Shown here piece by piece: positions 31,731 through 39,301 of a stretch of DNA of 64,000 nucleotides. Below the pieces are notes generated by a model. That model was not told where the DNA came from. It made no database searches and saw only the letters and a list, made by a program, of their open reading frames with translations. This DNA is from JAOUEA01 sp963719165 (lineage in GTDB: Bacteria > Actinomycetota > UBA4738 > HRBIN12): contig CAVRAV010000001.1 of assembly GCA_963719165.1 (NCBI GenBank), positions 2,046,001 to 2,110,000 on the forward strand, read 5' to 3'. Positions within the stretch are counted from its first letter, which is position 1; every line of letters starts with the position of its first letter. A program made the position numbers and the translations under genes.

Positions 31731-34113
31731 CGAGGGCCTGCGGACCCACGGGGCGATCCGCCGGAACGAACAAGCGAGAGAAGGACCACACGAGCGACGC
31801 GATGCCGAAGGCCGCCAACCACACGATCGTGGGAGGGACCTCGAGCGCGAAGAACGTCCGTGTGGCCGGCAGGTTCAAGACCAGCAGGAACAAGCCTGCC
31901 ATGGACCAGACGAGGATCAGGCGATAGCGGGTGAGCGGCGCGGCCAGGATGGAGAGCACCAGCAACCCGATCCACGTGAGGACGATCACGGCCGTGGTCT
32001 GCGCCTCGAGCAGCGAAACGCCCGGCTCCCGCTTGGCGAGCTCATACGCGACGAACGTCGCGATGGCGGCGAGCGTCCCGGTGGGGATGGCAAAGCGCAG
32101 CACCCGCCTCACGAACCCCGATCGGAATCGGTCCTTGTTCGGCGCAAGCGCCAGGAAGAACGAGGGGATGCCGATGGTGATGGCCCCCACGAGCGTGAGG
32201 TGACGGGGCAGGAACGGGAACGGGACCTTCGCCACGCCGACCGCGAGCGAGATGAGCATGGCGTAGACGGTCTTGTTCAGGTAGAGCCCCGAGGTTCGCT
32301 CGATGTTGCCCAGCACACGCCGGCCCTCGTCGACCACCGGCGGCAGTGCGTCGAAGTTCGAGTCGAGGAGCACGAGCTGCGCCACGGCGCGCGTGGCATC
32401 GCTCCCCGAGCCCATCGCGACGCCGACGTCGGCGTCCTTGAGTGCCAGCGCGTCGTTCACGCCGTCGCCCGTCATCGCCACGGTGTGCCCCTCGGCCTGG
32501 AGGGCCCGGACCATCGAGCGCTTCTGTTGCGGCGAGACGCGCCCGAACACCGCGTGCTCCTCCATGGCCGCGCCGAGCTTCGCTGGATCGTCGTCGAGCG
32601 TGCGCGCGTCCACGGGCTCCTCGGCCCCCGCCAGCCCGAGCCGGCGGGCGATCGCGCCCACGGTTCGCGGGTCGTCGCCGGAGATCACCTTGACGCGCAC
32701 GTCCTGTTCCGCGAAATACGACAACGTCTCCTCCGCGTCCGCGCGAGGACGATCGCCGAGCACCACGACGGCCACGGGCGCGAGGTCGCCGGGAAGCACG
32801 CTGTCGGCGTCCGCGGCCGTATCCAACGCCGGGGCGGATGCGAGCAGCACGACGCGGTTCCCGGCCTCGGACTCGCGTTCGATCGTCTCGGTGAGGTCGG
32901 GTCGGCCGTTGGAGGAGGACGATCGGCCGCTCAGCAATACGTCGGGCGCACCGAGGACCCATGCCCCCTTCCCCTCGAACGCCGCCGCGCTCCATTTCCG
33001 GGCGCTGGAGAACGGCACGGAGCCGGTCTCCCGCCACCCGGACGGGGCATCGGGGAAACGGGCCGCGATCGCGCGCATCGTGGCGTTCGGCGCCGCATCG
33101 CTCGCCGCGAGGGCCGCCAGCACATGATCCACCGACGCCCCGTCCGTCCCCTCCGCCGACGCCCCGTTCACCCCTTCCACCCGTTGCACGGTGAGCGCCC
33201 CTTCCGTGAGCGTGCCGGTCTTGTCGATGCACAGCACGTCGATGCGCGCCAGGCCCTCCACCGCAGGCAGCTCCTGCACGAGCACCTGTCGTCGAGCGAG
33301 ACGGACCGCGGCCACCGCGAACGCCAGCGACGTGAGCAGCACGAGGCCCTCCGGCACCATCGCGACCGTGCCCGCGACAGCTCCCGACACCGCGCGTCGC
33401 CAGGAGTCGTGAGAGCGGAGCTGGCTGACGAACAGCAGCGCGGCGGTGGGCACGATCGCATAGGTGACGTAGGTGAGGATCTGGTTGATTCCGTCGATGA
33501 GCTCCGAGCGCGTGCGGGTGAACCGGCGCGCGTCCGCCGCAAGTTTGACGGCGTACGCCTCGGGGCCTACCCGCGTTGCGCGGTAGCGGCCGATGCCCGC
33601 GGCCACGAAGGATCCCGAGAGCACCTCGTCGCCCATGTGCTTGACGACGGGGTCCGCCTCGCCGCTCAGCAGGGACTCGTCGATCTCGAGGCCCTGGGCG
33701 TCCACGACCTCGCCGTCCACGACGACCTGCGAGCCCGCGACCAGGGCGAGCACGTCGTCCTGCACCACCTGATCGACCGCCAGCTCGCGCACCTCCCCGT
33801 CGCGCACGACGCGAGCTTTCGGCGCGGTGAGCAGGGTGAGGCGGTCGAGCGTGCGCTTCGCGCGCAGCTCCTGCACGATGCCGATGGCGGCGTTGGCCAC
33901 CAGCACGAAGCCGAACAGCGCGTCCTGGATGGGACCGACGACGAGGATGATGGCGAGCATGGCGCCCAAGATCGCGTTGAATCGCGTGAAGATGTTCGCG
34001 CGCACGATCTGCGCCAGCGTGCGTGTTCGCGCGGTGGGCACGTCGTTGGTGCGCCCGGCCCGGACCCGCTCTTGGGCCTGCGCCGACGTCAGGCCTCGGG
34101 AGGCATCGCTCAT
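31726..34113 (-). CDS. ctpE: CtpE-type cation P-type ATPase
   Basis: This 795-residue membrane pump has the phosphorylation site DKTGTLT, A-domain motif SGEADP, transport-site segment AMVPEGLVLLTSLAFAV and hinge MTGDGVNDALALKDADVGVAMGSGSDATRAVAQ in parts. Overall layout and the PEGLVLLTS segment match mycobacterial CtpE, a calcium-uptake ATPase linked to cell-surface integrity. The exact ion is inferred from that similarity. Its ATG overlaps the stop of cca (ATGA), an unusual coupling of a tRNA enzyme with an ion pump. Confidence 0.9.
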   Translation of the reverse strand: MSDASRGLTSAQAQERVRAGRTNDVPTARTRTLAQIVRANIFTRFNAILGAMLAIILVVGPIQDALFGFVLVANAAIGIVQELRAKRTLDRLTLLTAPKARVVRDGEVRELAVDQVVQDDVLALVAGSQVVVDGEVVDAQGLEIDESLLSGEADPVVKHMGDEVLSGSFVAAGIGRYRATRVGPEAYAVKLAADARRFTRTRSELIDGINQILTYVTYAIVPTAALLFVSQLRSHDSWRRAVSGAVAGTVAMVPEGLVLLTSLAFAVAAVRLARRQVLVQELPAVEGLARIDVLCIDKTGTLTEGALTVQRVEGVNGASAEGTDGASVDHVLAALAASDAAPNATMRAIAARFPDAPSGWRETGSVPFSSARKWSAAAFEGKGAWVLGAPDVLLSGRSSSSNGRPDLTETIERESEAGNRVVLLASAPALDTAADADSVLPGDLAPVAVVVLGDRPRADAEETLSYFAEQDVRVKVISGDDPRTVGAIARRLGLAGAEEPVDARTLDDDPAKLGAAMEEHAVFGRVSPQQKRSMVRALQAEGHTVAMTGDGVNDALALKDADVGVAMGSGSDATRAVAQLVLLDSNFDALPPVVDEGRRVLGNIERTSGLYLNKTVYAMLISLAVGVAKVPFPFLPRHLTLVGAITIGIPSFFLALAPNKDRFRSGFVRRVLRFAIPTGTLAAIATFVAYELAKREPGVSLLEAQTTAVIVLTWIGLLVLSILAAPLTRYRLILVWSMAGLFLLVLNLPATRTFFALEVPPTIVWLAAFGIASLVWSFSRLFVPADRPVGPQALD

Positions 34114-35510
34114 CCGCCCAGGCCTCGCTCGTTCGCCCAGGCATCCAGGAGCGAGAGCGCTTCCGCTTCGTCGATCACGCCTCGCTCCATGCGCACCTCC
34201 ATGAGGAAGGCGAGGGCCTCGCCGACCTGCGGCCCCGGAGCCAGTCCGAGTCGCTCCATCACCTGTTTGCCGTCGAGCGAGGGGCGCATGGCGTCGAGGT
34301 TCTCCTGCTCCGCCAGGAGGGCGATGCGCTCCTCGAGGTCGTCTTGCAGCTCGGCGAACCGCTTCGCCCTGCGCACGTTCCGCGTGGTGCAGTCGGCGCG
34401 CGTGAGCTGGTTCAGCTGATCGATCAACGGGCCCGCGTCGCGCACGTACCGGCGCACGGCGCTATCACTCCACCCATCGCCGTACCCATGGAAACGCAGG
34501 TGGAGCTCGACCAGCTTGGCCACGTCATCGATCACGGCGTTGGGATAGCGGAGCTCCCGCAGCCGCGCCTGCGCCATGCGCGCCCCCACGACCTCGTGGT
34601 GATGGAACTGCACGCCCTCGGGCGTGATCGCCCGGGTGGTGGGCTTTCCGATGTCGTGTAGCAAGGCCGCAAGCCGCAGCGTGGGGATCGGCTCACAGTT
34701 CTCCACCACGGCGTACGTGTGCCGCAGGACGTCCTTGTGCCGATGCACGGGGTCCTGTTCGAGCTGCAGCGCCGACAGCTCGGGGAGGAACTCGTCGCAC
34801 AGACCCGTGTCCACGAGCAGCTGGAGGCCCTTGCCCGGCCAGGGCGCCATCACGAGCTTCAGGAGCTCGTCCGCGATCCGCTCGGCGCTGATGATCCGCA
34901 GGCGCTCGCGCATCCGCCCGATCGCTTCGACGACGCGCGGGGCGGGCGTCACGTCGAGCTGGGCGACGAACCGCGCCGCGCGCAGCATCCGCAGCGGGTC
35001 GTCGCCGAAGGAGAGCTCGGGTTCGCGCGGCGTGTCGAGCGTCTTGGCCGCGAGGTGTCGGACGCCGCCGAAAGGGTCCACGAAAGCGCCGCCGGGCAGC
35101 CGCACCGCCATCGCGTTGATCGTGAAGTCTCGCCGCGCCAGATCCGTCTCGATGTCCCGGGCGAACGTGACGGCGGGCCTACGGTGCTCCTCGGTGTAGA
35201 CGTCCTCGCGGAAGGTGGTGATCTCGAGCTTGCGGTCGCCCTTCAGCGCCCCCACCGTGCCGTACCGCACGCCCACCAGGTACAGCCGATCCGCCCAGCC
35301 ACGGAGGATGCGCGTGCTCTCGTGCGGCGCGGCATCGGTGCAGAAGTCGAGGTCCGAGAGGGCGTGCTCGCGGCCGAGGACGAGGTCGCGGACGGACCCA
35401 CCCACCAGGTACAGCTGGTGGGCGGCCGCGTCGAACCGCTCGCCGACGGCCTCCGCGAGGGGTTCGACCTCGATGACGGCGCCCGTGGCAGGCCGCGTCG
35501 GCTCGGTCAC
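34110..35510 (-). CDS. cca: CCA tRNA nucleotidyltransferase / poly(A) polymerase family with HD domain
   Basis: This 466-residue protein adds or repairs the CCA end of tRNA. The class II nucleotidyltransferase head has GGSVRDLVLGREHALSDLDF (the two catalytic Asp), the RRDFTINAMAV motif and an ERxxxE-like segment. The C-terminal half is an HD domain (LAALLHDIGKP, FHHHEVVGARMA). This is the orthologue position of M. tuberculosis pcnA (Rv3907c), next to the divergent Nudix-murJ operon. The GTG start has TATCCT (35522-35517) 6 nt upstream, so it is leaderless. Confidence 0.95.
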   Translation of the reverse strand: MTEPTRPATGAVIEVEPLAEAVGERFDAAAHQLYLVGGSVRDLVLGREHALSDLDFCTDAAPHESTRILRGWADRLYLVGVRYGTVGALKGDRKLEITTFREDVYTEEHRRPAVTFARDIETDLARRDFTINAMAVRLPGGAFVDPFGGVRHLAAKTLDTPREPELSFGDDPLRMLRAARFVAQLDVTPAPRVVEAIGRMRERLRIISAERIADELLKLVMAPWPGKGLQLLVDTGLCDEFLPELSALQLEQDPVHRHKDVLRHTYAVVENCEPIPTLRLAALLHDIGKPTTRAITPEGVQFHHHEVVGARMAQARLRELRYPNAVIDDVAKLVELHLRFHGYGDGWSDSAVRRYVRDAGPLIDQLNQLTRADCTTRNVRRAKRFAELQDDLEERIALLAEQENLDAMRPSLDGKQVMERLGLAPGPQVGEALAFLMEVRMERGVIDEAEALSLLDAWANERGLGG

Positions 35511-35581
35511 CGCACGAGGATACCCCGGCTGTTCGCGCCGGCCGGCGGAGCGAGGCAGCGCTCGCGCCTATGCTCGGCGCC

Positions 35582-36619
35582 GTGAGGTTGGGACGCTCGA
35601 TCGTGGTGCTGGCGGTGACGGCGGCGTCGGTCATCGGCCCCGCGTGGGCGGCCTCGGCCACGATCGTCATCGTGGCCGTGGACCGAAGCACCGGTGAGGT
35701 GGGCGCGGTCGGCTCGTCCTGCGCAGCCGTCGACCTCGCCGGCGTGGCCGTGCTGGTGCCCGGCGAGGGTGCCGCCGCCGTGCTCGGAGCGCGGGGTGAT
35801 GCGCCCGCCGAGGAGATGCTCGAGAGCCTCCACGGGGCCGACGCGGGCGCGGTGCTGCGCGAAGCGAAGCGCCTCGACCCCGACGGGACCTTGCGGTTCG
35901 CCGTGGCGGTGTTGCCCGGACGGGCCGCGGTGGGCGGCAGGGGTACTGCGGCACCCGTCGCGGGAGCGGGGGCCGCGACAAGCGCCGCCGCGCAGGGAGA
36001 GTGGCTGCGCAACGAGTCTGAGGTGCGCCGGGCGCTCGACGCGTTCGAAGCGGCCCGAGGCCCGCTCGCCCAGCGGCTCCTGGACGCGTTGGATGCCGGG
36101 AACCGCGGGGGCGGTGACCGCCGTTGCGGGCGACAGCGCGCGTCGAGCGCGTTCCTCATCGTGACGGATCGGCTCGGGTCCGTCGTGGTCCCCGCGCGAG
36201 GATCCGCGGGCGTCCATCGCCGTCAGCGACACATCCTCAGCACGCTCGGAGGGCAGATCGCCTCGGACGAGATCACGGATCGATTGCTGGAGGCGGCGGC
36301 GCTCCCTCGCCCCACGGGACCGGGCGCACCGTCGGTCTACCTCTCGCTCCTACAGCCCCGCAGGGGCTTCGACGCCGTCTCGCTCCTGCGTCAGGCCTAT
36401 GAGGAGACCGCGGCCTCCGCGACCCCGACGCCCGATGCCTCCTCAGAGCCCGCCGCTTCCTCGGCCGCCGTCAGGGCGGGAGCCGCGACCTCCTCGGCAG
36501 GGAGCCCGGGGGCGCCAGGCGCTTTGACCGCCGTGCTCGCGATCGCGGCGGCCGTCGTCGTGCTCGTCCTCGTGCTGGCCCGGCGGTCTCGTCGGGCCAG
36601 CGACCGCACGCACGACTGA
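35582..36619 (+). CDS. Exported DUF1028-family protein with C-terminal membrane anchor
   Basis: This 345-residue protein has a signal peptide (LGRSIVVLAVTAASVIGPAWAASA). The DUF1028 domain follows (TIVIVAVDRSTGEVGAVGSSCA, then LLDALDAGNRGGGDRRCGRQRASSAFLIV in parts). Then come an Ala/Ser/Pro-rich linker and a TM helix near residues 315-335 (VLAIAAAVVVLVLVLARR). DUF1028 has an Ntn-hydrolase-like fold, but its activity is unknown. The GTG start at 35582 is chosen because TATGCT (35569-35574) is 7 nt upstream; the ATG at 35570 lies inside that hexamer. It is inserted between cca and pilT. Confidence 0.82.
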   Translation: MRLGRSIVVLAVTAASVIGPAWAASATIVIVAVDRSTGEVGAVGSSCAAVDLAGVAVLVPGEGAAAVLGARGDAPAEEMLESLHGADAGAVLREAKRLDPDGTLRFAVAVLPGRAAVGGRGTAAPVAGAGAATSAAAQGEWLRNESEVRRALDAFEAARGPLAQRLLDALDAGNRGGGDRRCGRQRASSAFLIVTDRLGSVVVPARGSAGVHRRQRHILSTLGGQIASDEITDRLLEAAALPRPTGPGAPSVYLSLLQPRRGFDAVSLLRQAYEETAASATPTPDASSEPAASSAAVRAGAATSSAGSPGAPGALTAVLAIAAAVVVLVLVLARRSRRASDRTHD

Positions 36620-36644
36620 GTTAGGCAACGCGGCCACGAGCCGG

Positions 36645-37754
36645 CTAGAACGGGAGGCTGGACTCCTCGTCGGGCACGGCGCTCAGGCGGTCGAGCACGC
36701 CGCGGAGCTGCAGGTCGAAGTCGTGGGGGCTCGTGGACGTGCGGCGGGCGTCATCCTCGCTCACGAGCCCGTCCCGCACCAACTGGACGAGCCCCTGGTC
36801 GAACGTCTGCATGCCGTAGAACGAGCCCTCGGAGATCACGTCCACGATTTCGTCGGTGGCGTCGGCGTCCACGATCCGGTCGAACACGCGCCCGGTGTTG
36901 ATCAGTACCTCGCACGCCGGCACGCGGCCCTTCCCGTCGGCCCGGGGAACGAGTCGTTGGGACACGATGCCGCGCAACGCTCCCGCGAACGAGGATCGGA
37001 TCTCCTTCTGCTGCTGCGGCGGGAAGAGGTCGAGCATGCGGTTGATCGTCTCCATGCAGTCGATCGTATGCAGCGTCGAGATCACGAGGTGACCGGTCTC
37101 GGCGGCCTGGATGGCCGAGAGGGCCGAGTCTGGGTCACGGATCTCGCCCACGAAGATCACGTCCGGGTCCTGGCGAACCACGTGGCGAAGCGCGTTGGCG
37201 TAGCTGCCGGTGTCGAGGCCGATCTCGCGCTGCTGGATGATGGACAGCGCGTCCTCGTGCACGACCTCGATGGGATCTTCGATGGTCACGATGTGTGCGC
37301 GCCGGGACACGTTGATGTGGCCGATCATCGACGCGATGGTCGTGGTCTTCCCGGTGCCGGTGGGTCCCGTGATGAGCACCAAGCCTCGGGGCGAGTCCGC
37401 GAGCGTCGTCATGACGGGGGGCAGGCGCAGCTCCTCGAACGTCGGGACCTCGCTGCGGACGCGCCGGATCGCGAGGCCCACGACGCCGCGCTGGCGGAAC
37501 ACGTTCACGCGGAATCGCCCGACGCCGGCCATCGTGTGCCCGAGGTCGGCCTCGGAGGTATCCGCGAACTCCTTCTTCTTGTGTTCGGACATCAGGGTCA
37601 TGCCGAACGCCTCGGTATCGGACGCGGTGAGCGTCTCGAACCGGGTCGGTTCCAGCCCGCCGTCGACACGGATGAACGGCACGTTCCCGACCTTGAGATG
37701 CAGGTCGCTCGCGCCCCGTTCCACCGTGTAGCGAAGCAGTTCGTTGATGTCCAT
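36645..37754 (-). CDS. pilT: PilT/VirB11-family twitching-motility ATPase
   Basis: This 369-residue hexameric ATPase has Walker A GPTGTGKTTT, the Asp box (VTIEDPIEVVHED), Walker B PDVIFVGEIRDPDS, the His box GHLVISTLHT and the N-terminal PilT domain (LLRYTVERGASDLHLKVG). In type IV pilus systems PilT retracts the pilus. No other pilus gene is visible in the window, so partners must be elsewhere. A GGAG site sits 13 nt before ATG 37754, rather far. Confidence 0.93.
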   Translation of the reverse strand: MDINELLRYTVERGASDLHLKVGNVPFIRVDGGLEPTRFETLTASDTEAFGMTLMSEHKKKEFADTSEADLGHTMAGVGRFRVNVFRQRGVVGLAIRRVRSEVPTFEELRLPPVMTTLADSPRGLVLITGPTGTGKTTTIASMIGHINVSRRAHIVTIEDPIEVVHEDALSIIQQREIGLDTGSYANALRHVVRQDPDVIFVGEIRDPDSALSAIQAAETGHLVISTLHTIDCMETINRMLDLFPPQQQKEIRSSFAGALRGIVSQRLVPRADGKGRVPACEVLINTGRVFDRIVDADATDEIVDVISEGSFYGMQTFDQGLVQLVRDGLVSEDDARRTSTSPHDFDLQLRGVLDRLSAVPDEESSLPF

Positions 37755-37857
37755 GCTGGTTCGGGATCTCCTCGCGCACGCGCGGGCGGCGGGCGCTCCA
37801 GTCGTTGCATCGGCCGGCTTCCGGGTCCACCTGAGTCCGGGACCTAGAATCCCATCG

Positions 37858-38502
37858 ATGACGGCCGAACGGGACCAGGGCGCGGGAGGCGAGCAACCGA
37901 GACGTCGGCGACGTCGGCGACGTCGCCGCAAACCTTCGGCGCGAACGGACGCCGGCGCGAACGACAGGTCGGAGGCCCCTGCGGCAACGCCCGCGCAGCC
38001 GAACCCTCCGGCGGCGAACCGGCACGCGAACCCCACGCCGGCGAAAGGGCACCGGCGCACGCCGATGCCGGGCAGGGGGCCGGTGCAGCGGGAGATCTCG
38101 GCCGGCGGGGTCGTGTACCGACGGGGCGAGGACGGCCTCGAGGTGGTCCTCGCCTCGCGGCGCACGCGTCGGGGTGATCTTGCCTGGGGACTGGCCAAAG
38201 GGGGCATCGAGGAAGGCGAGGAAGCCGAGGAGGCCGCGATCCGCGAGGTGCGGGAAGAAACCGGTCTGGTGGCCGAGATCGAGGCCGACCTCGGCGACAC
38301 GAAGTATTTCTACGTCTGGGACGACGTGCGGATACGAAAGACCGTGCATTTCTTCCTGATGCGCTCCACGGGTGGAGACACCGGGGTCCGCGACGACGAG
38401 ATGGAAGACGTGCGATGGTTCCCGATGGAGCGGGCGATCAAACGCGCAGCGTATCGGGGCGAGCGCGACATGCTGCAGCGCGCGGCCGACCTCCTGCGAT
38501 GA
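37858..38502 (+). CDS. Nudix hydrolase with Arg-rich N-terminal extension
   Basis: This 214-residue protein has its Nudix box, GGIEEGEEAEEAAIREVREETGLV, complete (Gx5Ex7REUxEExGU; read in two parts), so pyrophosphohydrolase activity is likely. This is the position of the mycobacterial mutT4 gene (Rv3908). Residues 13-25 are a run of Arg followed by a disordered Ala/Pro/Asn-rich stretch, which could bind nucleic acid. The start is ATG 37858 with TAGAAT (37845-37850) 7 nt upstream, a leaderless layout. It overlaps the next gene (ATGA). Confidence 0.92.
   Translation: MTAERDQGAGGEQPRRRRRRRRRRKPSARTDAGANDRSEAPAATPAQPNPPAANRHANPTPAKGHRRTPMPGRGPVQREISAGGVVYRRGEDGLEVVLASRRTRRGDLAWGLAKGGIEEGEEAEEAAIREVREETGLVAEIEADLGDTKYFYVWDDVRIRKTVHFFLMRSTGGDTGVRDDEMEDVRWFPMERAIKRAAYRGERDMLQRAADLLR
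37901..37927 (+). repeat. Three 9-bp tandem repeats in the Nudix gene
   Basis: GACGTCGGC, GACGTCGGC and GACGTCGCC follow each other in frame-neutral 9-bp steps and encode the poly-Arg tract. They may expand or contract without breaking the frame. Confidence 0.8.
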
Positions 38503-39272
38503 CGCTGTTCCAGGGGGCGCTCGGGGTCCTGATCGGGTTCGCCTCGGGCATGCTCTCGGGGCTCTTCGGCGTGGGGGGCGGGATCGTGATGACCCCGGGC
38601 ATCCAGGTCCTGCTCGGGACCTCCCCCATCGTCGCCCTCGCCACCCCCCTGCCCGTGATCTTCCCCACGGCCATCACCGGGGCTTACACGTACGGTCGCG
38701 CCGGGGAACTCGACACCCGAGCTGCGGCGTGGATCGTCGGTCCGGGTGTCGTAGCCGCCGTTGTCGGCTCCTGGCTCACCGATGTCGTCGACCCGCACCT
38801 GCTGCTGCTCGTCACGGCCGTGCTGTTGGCGATCCAGGCCGCGAACATCCTGCGAGGAGCTCGAGCGACCGCCCCCGCGGGGTCGCCGCGCACCGGGTCG
38901 CCGCTCGTGTTCGCCGGCATCGGAGCCGCCGCGGGGTTCATCAGCGGGCTCCTGGGCATCGGCGGCGGACTCATCATCGTGCCGCTCCTGGCCGGGCTGC
39001 TCGGGATGCCCTTGAAACGTGCGCTCGGGACCTCGCTCCTCGCGATCGTGGCCCTCGTGATCCCGGGAACCGTCGTGCATACGGCGCTCAGCCACATCGA
39101 CTGGGCGGTATTTGCGGTCGTCGCGCTCGGCGCGGTCCCCGGCGTCCGGCTCGGGGCCATGCTGGCGCTCGGGGCACGCGAACGCACCCTCCGCGTGCTC
39201 GTCGGGGCGTTCCTGCTGGTGGTGGCCGTTGTCTATGGCCTGAGCGAGTTCGCCAATCTCGTCCGGGCCTGA
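38499..39272 (+). CDS. TauE/SafE (TSUP) family membrane transporter
   Basis: This 257-residue protein has two repeated halves, each starting with the family glycine motif (SGLFGVGGGIVMTPG near residue 19 and SGLLGIGGGLIIVPL near 145), and about eight TM segments. TSUP proteins export sulfite, sulfonates or related anions. It overlaps the Nudix gene (ATGA) and is inserted between the Nudix and DUF6049 genes, which are adjacent in mycobacteria. Confidence 0.9.
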   Translation: MTLFQGALGVLIGFASGMLSGLFGVGGGIVMTPGIQVLLGTSPIVALATPLPVIFPTAITGAYTYGRAGELDTRAAAWIVGPGVVAAVVGSWLTDVVDPHLLLLVTAVLLAIQAANILRGARATAPAGSPRTGSPLVFAGIGAAAGFISGLLGIGGGLIIVPLLAGLLGMPLKRALGTSLLAIVALVIPGTVVHTALSHIDWAVFAVVALGAVPGVRLGAMLALGARERTLRVLVGAFLLVVAVVYGLSEFANLVRA

Positions 39273-39301
39273 GCAGCCGCCGCTACCATGGGGCGCCGGT
39301 C

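Noticed and set aside
35570..35581. ATG at 35570 as the start of the DUF1028 gene
   Set aside because: This ATG is part of the TATGCT -10 hexamer; GTG 35582 gives a cleaner signal peptide.
37901..37927. CRISPR-like repeat array
   Set aside because: Units are 9 bp, directly adjacent without spacers and inside a coding sequence.
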